Program-made: the position numbers and the translations under genes
Shown here: in pieces, positions 51,002 through 63,348 of the stretch
Position numbering within the stretch: position 1 is the first letter of the stretch
Layout: the number at the start of each line of letters is the position of its first letter
Origin: Podospora pseudoanserina
Lineage: Eukaryota; Ascomycota; Sordariomycetes; Sordariales; Podosporaceae
DNA: 64,000 nt
Assembly: GCF_035222485.1 (NCBI RefSeq)
Contig: NC_085920.1
Location: forward strand, 5,456,001-5,520,000
Direction of reading: 5' to 3'
Notes under the pieces: model-generated
Database searches by the model: none
Told to the model about the DNA's origin: nothing
The model's input: only the letters and a program-made list of their open reading frames with translations

Positions 51002-54000
51002 AGTCGAAGCTGGAAGAGATGGACTTGGGAGGCTGGACTGGTTGAGTATTGATACCTATTTTAGCAACAGTTGATGTTACTGTTTTTTGCTTTGTACCGT
51101 CGGCCTGTGTTCTGACTGAAACGTGTCTACCTAGTGTCTACCTAGAGTCCAATCAGCCAGATGAAAGTGCTTTCAAGTCAGCCGAGACTTGGGCCTACCG
51201 GCTGTCTATCGGGGCGAATTGCTGGGACAATGACAGGAATTGACGTTGGACTTTAGCCAGTTTCGCTACGGTACGGTCCACAAAGAAGGGGCCGAGTAGC
51301 TTGGTAAAGCGACTGATATGTGTAGGATAGCTGCCAATCATACGTTTTATTTATTGTTCACGAGGCAAGATAGATCTCGTTCACCAATCTCGTGGGAATG
51401 AATGTACGTGATACGAACAAAGAGCTGGCCGCGAAACTACTTCTCCAAAGTGCCCCGGCAGGAATGGGTGGAAGCCATCACGAGGTCAAGCGGCATCTCC
51501 CGTCCCGACTGGCTGATTCGGGCTGAGTTCTAGACCTGATAGCCATTACCACACTCTTCATTGAAGATATCTTTTTGTCATTGTCTTCGAATCAGCATAA
51601 ACATCAGTAATCGACCGGTGCTCCAATCACTTTCATAGGCCAGATTACGGGAGACCAACCTTTGTTCCCCTATCTATTCGGCTTCAGCAATCCCGCCAAG
51701 AACCACCCAACCACCACCTCGAAACGCATGAATGGATCACCGTAGGTAACCAAACCGGCAGTTCAGTTTGAAACGCTCAATAATTACTCCTTGGCTACCG
51801 CTCTTCCCGCGAAGATCATCCAAAAATACATCTTCAATGCCGTTGATTTCCTTTAGAAACCGCAAAAGACGGGTGGGGGGTTATCCCACCACACTTCTTC
51901 CTTCCCAATTGCATCCTTATCCATCCCCCTTCCCGCATCCATCCCGCGCGGCATTGCATTCGGACATCATCACCAGCATCGGGTTCCTGCTTTTGGCTGG
52001 GGGGGATGTTGTCATGCAAGATAGCAACTGACAAGGCAATACCAAGCGGTGTTCAACGACTGAACACGGCAGGTCCAAGTGTTTTAGCTGCATAACCTCC
52101 TCGCGGTATGTACTCAAGCATCCTTCCATGCATATTCCATAACCCCTTGATAGAACGTTGACAGCTTGGCTCCCTCACCGAAATTGGAAGTTCACCGGTA
52201 ATGGCATCCCCAAAAAGGCAAGTAGACTCCTCTCGCAAATACTTCAGACGCTTCAGCGCCGCCGTGACGAGACGTGGAACGTGGGGGAAGGGGAAGACGA
52301 AAAACCATCAAGGTGTCTATCTGTCCCTGATGACGACATATCAACCTTTCCCAAAAGGTACAGCCACAAGCACCCAAAGCCAAACAAATTCGAAATCTGT
52401 TTTTGCTTTTCTTTTTTCTCTATTTTTTTTTTGGTTTTTTTGGGAATAGTATTTAGTACATTTTTATACATTTGTGTCTTCCCCTCCTTCCCCTTTTTCC
52501 CCTATCACATTCATAATCTCTAACAAAAAGCCCCTTGAGCTCTTCCACCTCCCACTTGGTATCTCATATATAAAAAACAGAAACCCACCACCCTCCCTGC
52601 CAATAAACAACCCCCCACACACAAAAGATGTAAACCAAATTCCCTAAGAAGTCCAATGTGCCCCAATGTGGTGATGATGCCGTGTCTGTGTTATGAAGGG
52701 CCCATGTATCTCGTGTTTCAACGTTGAATGCCCCCTCTCCGTTGTGTCGTTCTCTTCATTGTACTACTCCAAGATATATAATCACCACAAAAACCTCCCA
52801 ACTCACACCCCGATCAGCCAGGCCCATTACCCCCTAACTCGTCACCAATTCATCCATTCACAACAACAGGCCAAACAAACATAATCACGTAAGAACCCGC
52901 AGCCATGAAACCGCTAAAAAGCCATACAAAAAGAAAGAGAAAAAACCATTTTGCTCGCTACATTCCATTGATTCCTTTGTGGTGGTATACTATAAGCTTC
53001 ATGAGACAGACAATAACAACACGCAAACAGACAGAAAAAGAAAAACAACGCCCTGTATGTATGTAAATGCCCACTTTGTCCTCGTGTGAATGAAAAGCAA
53101 AAACAGGAAAATGCAAGCCTTCATCTTCTTCTTGACAACATCCATTCAAGACAGCACAGGGTGGGGAGGGGGGGAAGAGAATAAAATGAAATAGGGCGGG
53201 AGAAAAAAATCACACCTATTTCGCCCCGTGATGAGCGAGTCTGCAACCACAACCACAGCCAAACTGCCATTCATCCATCAATACAAAAGACACATTTGCC
53301 CATGCCACAAAAAAAAACAAAAAAAAAATGACCTTCTTTCCTCGTTCCTTTCTTTTCCTAACTTCTCCAATGAGTCCCACCCCTCCTCCCCTGTCCATCC
53401 TCATCATGTCGGGCCCTTGTATAAATTTCGTTTCCTTTTTCATATTCAGATACCCCCCACCCTATGCCAGCAGGCCTTGAAGAGTCCCATGCCTGTCCCT
53501 CGTGAATGCTGCTTGTTCCCCCAATCCTCTTCCAGACTGCGAAACAAGACTGCTGTAATCAAGTCGAGGGGAAAATTCAACACCCCCAGGGGCCCAGATC
53601 GCAAAACCCAACCGCTAGGCCCTTGCCATGCTATTCGCTTTTGTTTTGCTGCCTGACTGGGCATGAACACGCTTTGTTTTCCCAATGGGGCCCCTTGAAG
53701 AACCCGATATCCCCGTCTATAGCCCATGATGTGCAAAACATGTGCGAGGAATATGCATAAAGAAAGCGCTGCTAGGTAGCAAAAGAGACGGCAACCGACG
53801 GTGGCCTGCTGACAGCATCCATATCTTGCTTCGGCGATATCGGTGACGTACGTTTCAGGTCGAGGTCTCCGAACGACCGTCTCGCTCTCGCCCGAAGTCG
53901 TGAAATCAAGTGCCCGCTCGCTTCCAGGCTCTGCTCGCCCCATCTCTCTCACATAGGTGGTCTAATCATATGATACAGGTTCGAACTCCAGGTGGGCTAA

Positions 54001-54232
54001 CATGCGACTAAATAAGTATTATGCTGCATACACCTCCGTTGAAGAGATCCTGAACAAGCTGTCCAATATAAAGCTTCATCTTTGGTCGCTTGGACCTGGA
54101 CTGTGAGTATCCAAGAAAGCCCTGTCTTGTCTTGATACGCAATCCAGGGCATGTAGCAAGCAATCAACGGAGTGAATGCACCCGCATTCTCGAGCAGATA
54201 TCTCCATTGCCATCGCCGTGGTCTACTGCTGC
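51002..54232. other. 3.2-kb gene-poor region between convergent genes
   Basis: No gene is supported. The stretch contains a poly-T/pyrimidine block at about 52405-52445, A-rich stretches near 53305-53330, and long CT-rich runs from 52480 to 53470. The minus-strand frame at 53446-53952 has one hydrophobic patch but lacks domain, splice or start support. Part of it is likely the long 3' untranslated region of the Cid1-family gene. Confidence 0.5.
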
Positions 54233-57200
54233 TCAGCCACCCTTGCGGTCGGCCTCATTTTTAGGCAGTTGCTCGCTTTGCGCAACGCCGTTGGTCCCAT
54301 TCTTCAGGTCCGACAAACCCTTCTTGCGCGGCTTGGATTTCTGCCAGCTGTTGAAGCTATCAGACGGGCTTTTGGCAGAACGTGGATTGCCAGATTCTCT
54401 TGAGCTTCCATGGGCACGGTGCTCCAAAATAGGCGATCGGTTTGAACTGTCGTGCTGCTTGGCGGAGGGTCCTGTCGGCGGCGTCTTTTGCGTCCCCGAA
54501 CGAACGTCCCGATGTCCTCTAGGCGACTGAGCGACAACTGGTGGACCAAAACTCCGCAGGACGGTTGGGGACGGTGTCCGATGCTCGTAAACTGGCGAGA
54601 GGTGAGGCATGTCTTGAGCAACCGAGTACTCGTTAGTAGCTAGATCCAGTGGCGCAAGTTGGCGGTTGTTCAAGCGTGCCAAGCCCAGAATGTTGTTGGG
54701 GTCGTAGCCCATATGCGGGTAGTAGAGGTGAGTAGGAACAGCGGCCATGGTCACCCGCTGTTGAAACGACGCATCGTGGTGGTTCATGGTCGATGAGGGG
54801 GACCTGTTTGCTGTTGAGCCGTTGACAATGACAGGCCGATCAGGCACGGTGAGTGACACGTGCTCCGAAGAAGTGGTGGAATAAGAAACCGACTGGTCGT
54901 TCCACGAATTGTTGGCACTGGTGCCTTGTTGGATATAGAGCGGGTTGCTATGGTGGATGTCCTCTGTTGTCGTAGTCTCAACGCCAAGCGGCGAACGGTT
55001 GGAAGTTGATGCTTGAGCCAGCTTGGGCACTGAACCATTCACCACAAGTGGTTTTGCAGACAGCTGTCCGTTGGTCTGCGCAAATGGTGCCGATGGGAGT
55101 GGCGCCGACATACCAGCAGAGATAGTCCGGGCATGCCCGAGAGGCGATGGTGATCGCGATGTACGCTTCATCCTCCGATCCAGTACAGCCTGGGGTCCTT
55201 GGTCCGTGGACAATCGACGACGACCCTGGCTGCTCTGGTTCAGTGTGTTAAACACTGGTGTCCCACTTGGAAACCCATTAACCTTGCGATTGGGACTAGC
55301 ATGACCGTTGGGATAATGCCCCGCATAACGGGCGCCGTCGTCTTCTGGAGCATCGGCCACAACCTTGGGCTCTTCGTAGTCGGTTTCGGATAGCTCATCT
55401 GGGGTGTAATTGGACACCGGGACACCATTGACCTGTCGTGGGGGTATAGAGGACATGCCGTTTTGTGCTTGGCTTGCGGTGTACGCAGCCGCTGCCGACA
55501 TGGCCTGCTGAACCGTGATCGAGCCTCTCGAAGCTGGCTGGGACTGCGACCTAAGGGCACCGCCAGAGGAGACACCCGTCTCACGAAGGTTTCTCCTGAA
55601 TTCTGGCATTCCATTGGAGGTGGTGGCCGCCGATGTCTGCGAAGCAGGGGACGAAGGGTATGTGGTGAAGCCCGGGTGGAAATAGGCCGGGGGCTGCATC
55701 GGAAAGCCGTACCCGTACATCAGATCTGGGCGGATTGGAGCTGTCAATGGCGGGTTGTCAAAAGAATTTGTCCGGGATCTGTCTGAGCCTGAGCCACCCT
55801 GCATTCGCTGGGCGTGTGCAAGAGCCTGTTGCTGGTTGATCTGCTGGGCATGGGTGTACAACTGGAATCTCAGGTTTTGATCGTGTTGTGCAAGCGCATT
55901 TAGCGAGGTTTGCAGGAGCTCCTGAGGAACACCAATCTGCGGGTTTTGAGCCTGATACCAAACCAATTCCTGCGGGTTCATCGTCGTAGGCATGCCAGCC
56001 TGCGCAAAAGGCATGCTCTGCTCGTAGCCCTGGTGGTTGGAACCGCGGCGGTTACCCTGGTTACCGTTGCGTTGATAATTGTTCCTCTGGCTTCGATTGT
56101 TGAAATTGTTGCGCTGCTGCGGCCTGGATTGCTGCTGTGAGGCACTCCTAAGAAGCACGGGCCGTGGAGGCGCCGATGGCTTTTCCCATCTTCTTTCTTC
56201 CTCCTTGGGGTATACGTACTGCTCCCAACACTCAGCAAACTTGCCCTCGGCAAGGAGATCAAAAGCCCTCCTCAGTTCGAGATGAAGACCACGGAACGAG
56301 GTGTCATCGGCCGTGTTACCCAGGTTTCGTATTATGTTGAACGGCTCCTCGATGCACAGAGTGTTGTTGGTGCCGATGTGCCATTTCTTTTCCGTCTTGG
56401 TCAACAGCTTGCCGACTCGTATTGACAATGCAAACTTGTCATAATCAAACTCGTATGCGTAGAACCGGAAGAATTGGAACAGAAGGGCTGCCAAGCTCTC
56501 CTTGTTCTTGGCACCGAATCCCGTCAGCTTTGGAACATCGTCGGCGAACTCGCTTCGAGTGCCGTCGCTCTTGAGAAGCTTCTCCTTCTGTCGTTGATGG
56601 AGCGCTGGCAATACCGGTGGGTCTCGGAGTTGGAGAAACGCGATGATCATGCATATCCAGGTATACGAGCTCAAAGTTCCGCCAAATGCCGCGTCATTGA
56701 TGATTCGCCTCCGGGTCCAGTGCTTGATGATCATAGCCAAAGGTCGCACTCTTTCGTCGATACTCACATACGTCCGCACCATACGTGTATTCTCCAGAGC
56801 CAGAGTATTGTTGACGTTCATGTCGCAAGCCAATTTGAGCTCGGGATCCCAGATCTTGACGATTGGCACCTTGGCCGCAGAGATGCAGACCACGTCTTGC
56901 ATTCCATGTCTGTCGAGGAGGTCCGCTATTAGGCAAACATGCTCCAGTCCTTTCCATGGTGTTGTAATGCAGATATCAACTGTAAATGTCTTGTCAGAAA
57001 CCCGGTTCGCGCCGGTCAGGGGGCCCAGGGATACTCACCATCAGAATCATCAGAGCACAGCAGGTTGCCTGACGAGCCAAACAGGTGCACCTTGATATCA
57101 TGGCCAGGCCACTCGTTGTTGAACAGCTTCTCCAGTTTGTTGACCAGCTTTTGCCGCTTTGTTTCCACCTCTTGTGTTGGTAATAGCACCCTGAACAGAT

Positions 57201-58047
57201 CGTTCATTTCTGTCTCCAGACTCTTCTCGTTTTCCTCAGATAACCGACTTGGTATCCTTTCGAGGTCGCCCTTTTCTAACCTATCGGTCCCCAGGTTGTA
57301 CGGCATGCGCCGCCGTGAGTGGGGAATGGCAGTCTCAAAACGGCACCCACCTAACCTAGGGGGGAGCGGCCGTAATGACGGGACATTTCCGTTGGTCTCT
57401 GAGTAAGCGGACCGTGGGGAATGGTTTTGTGTGGCATTTGGTGATGGTTCACGGGACTCGAACGAGAACTTGCGGGCGTGCTGATGTGGCGTTGAAGGTA
57501 CCGAACTCGACTGAGCTGGGTGCGCAGTGCCATTCTGGCTCGCAGGCGGTGGTGGACGCACCGGTACACCGTTGCTGGTAGGCTGTTCTGAAGGCTTCTT
57601 GACTGGCATTTTGGATGTCTGATCCTTCCCTGATGTTATAAGCGCGCGGTCGGCGTTGTCTGAAGGCTTTGCTGGTCTGCTCCCATGACCGGTCTGGGCA
57701 CCAGTTTTGATGTGGGTGTTGTCCTTGTTCGACACCTTGGAAGATGATCTCGACCTTGTAGTTGTCTTGGTCGATGGAGACGAGAGCACCGTAGGAAGCG
57801 GGGGAGCTTGCAACCCACCACCACCACCACCACCCCGACCACTAGAGAGAAGTCTGTTATACTGGAGCAGCTTGCCCTGATAGGCCTGTTGTTGAGACAG
57901 GATGGGCAGAATGTCGGCGTAGTACGGTGAGTATTCGGGCGTCGCGGCCGTGTTTAACCGGGGGGTTGTCAGGTTTGGCCCAACACCCGGCCACGGATGG
58001 GTCTGGTAAAGATGTTTAGTTTCAGCCGCGGTGGGCTGGCCGTCCAT
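54233..58047 (-). CDS. Cid1-family terminal nucleotidyltransferase (non-canonical poly(A)/poly(U) polymerase), two exons
   Basis: On the minus strand exon 1 is 57039-58047 and exon 2 is 54233-56979, with a 59-nt intron (donor GTGAGT, branch CTGAC, acceptor TACAG); 1251 aa. The intron falls inside the catalytic motif, and splicing gives GSSGNLLCSDDSDVDICITT, with G324-S325 and catalytic D336 and D338; the third Asp is D389 in ACDMNVNN. A PAP-associated central domain follows (RPLAMIIKHWTRRR, GGTLSSYTWICMIIAFLQ, then FFRFYAYEFDYDKFALSIRVG and IEEPFNIIRNLGNT). The N-terminal 240 aa are Pro/Ser-rich with a seven-Gly run. The C-terminal 600 aa are Gln/Asn/Ser-rich, with a basic QRNNFNNRSQRNNYQRN patch. 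Such enzymes add A or U tails to RNAs in quality control or RNA silencing. No RNA-recognition domain is visible, so substrate choice is unknown. Confidence 0.9.
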
Positions 58048-59934
58048 TAAGCTTGAACTCTGCAGAACGACAAGCGAAACAGTTCAGGTGCTACGAAGCC
58101 GAAAAGGATCGGTCGAGGAGGTACTTCGCTTGGAGAACCCAGAAGCCGATTGCCTTGGACTGCTGCTATGTACGCTACCGGTAGCGATGCTAAGGGTGAC
58201 AGACTAAAAGCAGTTGAAAGTCGTAACCTGATTTGAGGTTGAGGAGATCGATTGAGGGTGTAGCAGCACGCTTGGTGATGACAGCTGTCGGCCCTGTTTG
58301 GCTTGTTTTTCCTGTCTGGTAAAAAGACTCCAAGTCTTCCCTGCAAGCTAATGCCACGGAGAGCTATCTCTTGAGCTGCCAAACTGCCGTTGGTTGTCGG
58401 AACCAGCAGGTTCAGTGGTCGCGGTCCGAATCCCAGAGGCACAAAGAGTGAAAATGGCAGAAAATCCGCTACACCCGGGATGTGGGTATTATGACCGATC
58501 GAAGAGCGATTTCTGTGGCGACAGACCCGTGTCGGCAATTTCCCAATAACAAAACGCAAACTTGGATATGGACGGCTGCGGTTTGCTCCGGCTTCCTGCT
58601 CGTCACAACTTTCTTTGGCTCGTCAACCAGCCTCGCGCAACCGAGGTCGCTGTGGAAGAATCGGTGAGCAGCAGCAGGTAGGATGACGCAAATGAGTGCT
58701 CGGTGAAGGGGAGCAGATTCGCAGGATCCGTGAAAGCCAAGCGGGCAGAGAAAGTAAGTCGACCGTTAACTGATCGCAAACTAAGAACGAGTCGTAGACG
58801 GATCGTGTCGAGAGGGTAGGTAGGTTCTCGAACGGGGTGTGTTAACCGCGAGCGACGGCGAAAGAGTGCACGGTTGGCATGGAAGGAATAACGCGCGAGG
58901 TTGGCTAAAGAACGCGAGACATGCGGTGTCTGCTGGGTGTCGGTCGGAGCAGAGAAACACAAAAAAGAACAAATAATACAAGGGAAATCAGACCGTGGTG
59001 ATACTGGGGGCGTGACCGACCGGGCGAACGCGTGACGGGCGTCGACTTGGTTTTTGCTGTGGCAGCGGGAGAGGCAGGTTGGAAAGAGCCGGTGAGCCCT
59101 GGAAAAGGAGGATGGGACTGATGATGTATGCTGTAGTATGGTGGGGACTTGTGCCAGCGTCGAGCTGGAAGTGCAAGGCGAGTCTCGAGGTCAGGGGAGG
59201 GTGTGTCGAGAAAAAGTGTAGTAGAGAGGGAGACTGGTCAAAGTTGGATTTAGAATCGCAGTCGGCTCGCTTCCATTGAGAGAAAGATGCGGCCCTACCT
59301 TGGGTGGATAGCGAGGTGTGTAGTTGCGGGAAACCTGGGTGCAGGTGGTTGCTTTGCTTTCCAGCAGCAGCGGAGCGGCCAGCAGTGAGAGAGCAAGTGC
59401 CACACACAACCGACAGGGGCCCAAGGCTAACAAAAAGGAGCACATCCAATATTAAGCCAGGCGACTCCTTACTCCACCAGCCCGCACCTTTCAGCCAGTC
59501 AGAACTCGTCTCTCTGCCAGAAGTGTGCCCGCCCCCGCTAAAACAGAATGCGATCGAGCACCTCTACCCAGTGTGAGAGCGTCTATTGTATACCTACCTT
59601 AAGGTCAGGTAGATAGATATTCAAACTCCAGAGAGCGGGCACCCGGCAGCTATGACCTAGGAAGTAGTCTCAACTCTGTCGCTCACCATCGCCCACCATG
59701 ACCAGCACCAATGGGCAACGGTTGTCCTCAATTGAAAGAGAACAGAGAGTGGGGGAGCCAGGGAGCGCAGCCCGGGCCCGGGCTTACCGTACCGGCGACT
59801 CAGGCGACCCCCTTGGCTTGTGCTTTGTTCCCAACGCCTCAAACGGAATTCTTTTACTCTCGTTTTCCGCTCACCTAGTCGCTTTCTTTGGGGGCAAGGC
59901 AATGCAATGCAACGCAGAAAGCCGAAAGTGCAAA

Positions 59935-59974
59935 GAGAGGTGCCCTGCCCAGAGAGGTGCCCAGAGAGGTGCCC
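59935..59974 (+). repeat. Three copies of GAGAGGTGCCC
   Basis: Exact 11-mers at 59935-59945, 59952-59962 and 59964-59974, separated by 6 and 1 bases. They lie in the gene-poor region and have no evident function. Confidence 0.85.
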
Positions 59975-62578
59975 GGAAAGTGTTCGTCCTGTGCTTGGCG
60001 GGGTACATTGGACTTGCCCTCCACGGGTGGGTGTTGGTTGGTGGATGATCTCACTGCAGATGCCAGTCTGGCTGGCAGTAGCACACATCAGCAGCATCTT
60101 ACCTTACCTTACAGATGCCGCTTTGGATCATCACCACTGCCACTATCTGCCCATTCCTTCCCCAAACGGATATCTTCAAGAGTCAGTCCTTCGCTACAAG
60201 CCCAAGGGTCCTTGCCAGCAGTTCCAGGTACAACCTCGGGCTGGATGTCTCAACATCCGGGACCACACAGACAGTGGTTTCGTTTTATGCCCACCTGTGG
60301 ATTTTTTCATCTCAACTTCCGTCGCAAGTACCCATAAGTTTCACAGCATGATGCATTTGAACCTGGCATCTGGGAAAACCTTTTCGTCGAGTCCAGCCCT
60401 GCGATCTTGCAGCAGGTTTTTCCACCCCAGGTTGTCGCTCCTGCTCCTGCTCCTGTCGTCCCAAGCCAGAGACCGCCAATGCCGTCACTGTCAGTCTATC
60501 CCTACGCTCGTGACAGGTGTGATGCTCAGTCCAACATGCATTTATGATGGTCAGCGCCCCAGCTGAGCCGCAGAGGAGAATACGGCACCCAGGAACCTGG
60601 TCCTTTTCCCCGGATTCTCGGGCTCGGATCAGTCATCACCCAGAGAAACAGCCACAGACTTGCACGACGGGAGATGTATGGACCATTATGGTACGACTTG
60701 GGGTTCAAGGACAAGCCAGGCACCAGGCATCCCCCAGGCCCCAGGTATCTGGGTCCAACGCTCCCGGTGGCCGGTGGCAGAGCCATCTAACTACAGGGAA
60801 CACGGTTCCATTATCATGCTCATCAAGTCACCGGACCCGATTAGGATCTCGGCCGGTGAAGAATCACTAGGCGGTGCACGACGGATACGCGAGGGCCGTA
60901 TACAGAACCGCAACCTCAATTCGCCGGCCCCTTCGAGAGCCGCACAGTACGCCCAAAAGTGAAGGGCATTCAATCTCACAGCTGGCGCTTCCTAATCGCC
61001 AGCTTCTAGGACAGTGTGGCTTACTTGTGATGCAGGACAATGTCACCTTGCCCGAAGGCTGTTGCTCGCAGAGCCGGTCATCTGAAGTTTTGCTTGGACT
61101 GGCTGCTGATGTCCGGACATTGATGACACCTAGCCGCACCATCTTTGGATGAGCCACCTCAGTCAAACCCCTCCTGCAAGGCACCGCACACCATCGGAAC
61201 TCCTTCTTCCCATTGCTTACCTACTCCGCAGCTACTCGCTGGATATTCGAGGGCAACTGTGGAAATGCTGACAGCTAAGCAGCAGTATCGGCATAAACTT
61301 CTCTGGCAAAGCGCTGGTTAACCACCGTCATTGTTTGACCATGTTTGCGATTCTACTTCCGGGACTGACACGGTTTGCTTTGATCGTACGGTCATGCTCT
61401 CATGCTCATCTATACAGCCAAATTTCCAACAGCCCGGCCACACCACACTGTCCCACCAAGTGTCTTTGAATGGGTCGCCTCTCTTCGAGTTCGCAAAACT
61501 ACTGCAGCTCTATAGTTTCAGTGTCTTTTTTCGGCTCTCTGGCGTGTGATTTCTTCCGGGTCGTGGCATCATCGCCCATGCGGCTGGGCTAGCGTCAAGC
61601 CACCCGCTGAGCTTCTTCATCGGATCCCGACTTGGAGAACGGAGGTTGGGGATGGAGATGTGCTTCTTTGGAATCTCGGAGGCCGCTGTTCCCTCAGCAA
61701 TGGCACTTTTCCCCACATTGATTTGTTTCTCTTGCTATCCTCTCTTGCGTACTTAAGTCTCAATTTGCGTAAGTTTGTCCAGTTGCTGGAAACTAGTTGT
61801 CCCGCCGTCACTTAACTGGATCTCCCGCTTCGAAGGTCCTGGAGAGCATAGCGTGCTTCTTGCAAGTGCTGGTGATCAAGACTGCTGAGAGCGTATCGGT
61901 TCGTCTTTTAATTAGCCTGGAGGCCGTTTTTTCTTTTATTTAACTTAAACAAGGTTGCGCGTCCCCCTTTGGCTTGGGTCCTGGAACACTATTCGTAGCT
62001 CAAAGCAGCTGCAGGTCCTCCAGCGGGAACACGCGAACCAAAGCCGATGTACCGAGAGTTGCGTGGAATTCGTTGACCAATATGGGCATGGCAATCTAAA
62101 CGCTGGGCAATGCTATGTCTATGTAGTGCGGTGGTTTCTATTTCTAGCCGCTTCTTTTCTTCTCTCTCGGGGTCTGGGAGGCTACGGTATGTTCCTTGCA
62201 GGGGAAAATTCTTGCCAGATAGAGAAATACAACATCACTGGCATCATGCTGTGGTTTGTTGAACATACGCACGGGCATACCTGTTAAGGGTGATCGGCTT
62301 GTGGTGTATAGTTCATTCCTCCGACAATCTAGATCTGTTCGCTTTAGGGAACGGCGATCCTCACCAAAGACCGATGACGATTTTGTCCTCCCTGTGAGGT
62401 GTGTCGGGTAAGGGGAAGCTTGAAACCTGACGACAAGAATTCAACGACGTTTCCGCCAGCCGAGGCTGTCCAGTCACTTGTCGAGTCTTCGATCGAGGGA
62501 ATACAGTTTCAATTGAGGCTAATTGAAACCACAATATGAGCCCCCCAGCCCCCACGTATCTTGTCCTTTATTTTTCTT

Positions 62579-62586
62579 TGACGTCA
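62579..62586. promoter_or_regulatory. CRE palindrome TGACGTCA
   Basis: A perfect 8-bp cAMP-response-element palindrome, the binding sequence of ATF/CREB-type bZIP factors (for example Atf1/AtfA, linked to oxidative stress). It is 760 bp upstream of the start of the AhpC/TSA-like gene. Functional use is inference. Confidence 0.35.
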
Positions 62587-63348
62587 ACAAAAAAACACAC
62601 AAGTCCCGTTTTCTTTGTTCGACTGTTGTAAAACCGTTTGAAGAAGATTGGGGCAAGGAATCGCTCCTTGGGACCCCGCAATTCATCCAGCCAATCGGGA
62701 CTCGGGAGCCGCTCTTTCACCAGGCCAAGAGTCGCTGACATCAGCAGCAAGGGGACAATGCCCGGGGGGGGGAAGGGGCAGGGTCAGCTAACCCCAACCC
62801 TCCGTTGAGCTGGGACCCCTCTCTTCGACGTGGTGAGTGGGGCAGCTGAGTTCCACTTCCTCCAACGGCCGAGCTGGGTCTTGTCATGGTCTCGTGGTCA
62901 GGGGTAGGGTTAACTTTGGACAGGGCCCTTTTCCCAGACACGACGACCTGCGACGTTATTTGCTTCAAAAGTTATCGACGGCTTGTGTTTAGCTGCGTCT
63001 ATGGTAGCCGTGGCCTGGGGGTTTATGTTTCATGATTTTCATCTTGGTTTTCTATTGATTCCCTTTGGTAGGGCGATCTTGTTTCCTTCTGTTCTTCTTC
63101 AGGGGGGTTTTCCTGAAGCGGTCGGTTTGTCGCGATCCCTGAAAATAAGCATTTGACGCGATTGATATCAAGACCCTGCTTTCCCCCTTTTTTATTCCTC
63201 TTGACCTTGCAAAGTTGCAACCGTCATTTGCTTTTGGTTTTCTACGGTCGGTCTTTTTCTATTTTTCTAGGCATTCCGGAACTTTCCGTTTTAGCAAGAC
63301 GACAGTCGGAATTGGGGTATTCACAGCATCACAAGGACACCAAGCAAG

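Larger units (their letters stand above)
58048..63348. other. 5.3-kb gene-poor divergent region
   Basis: The largest stretch without a gene. It separates divergent starts of the Cid1-family gene (-) and the AhpC/TSA-like gene (+). I found no ORF with a recognisable domain or consistent splicing; frames such as 59820-60566 (+) and 60867-61184 (-) are random-looking. It may hold long leaders with introns, regulatory DNA or non-coding RNA. It contains a triplicated 11-mer (59935-59974) and a CRE palindrome (62579-62586), listed separately. Confidence 0.5.

Noticed and set aside
53446-53952. 168-aa minus-strand frame with a hydrophobic patch
   Set aside because: No signal peptide at the start, no domain, likely inside a 3' untranslated region.
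53975-53996. B-box-like GGTTCGAACTCC
   Set aside because: The flanking bases do not form a T stem and there is no acceptor or A box at the right distance.
59820-60566. 248-aa plus-strand frame in the gene-poor region
   Set aside because: Contains the triplicated 11-mer and random Ser/Pro/Cys-rich sequence; no domain or splice support.
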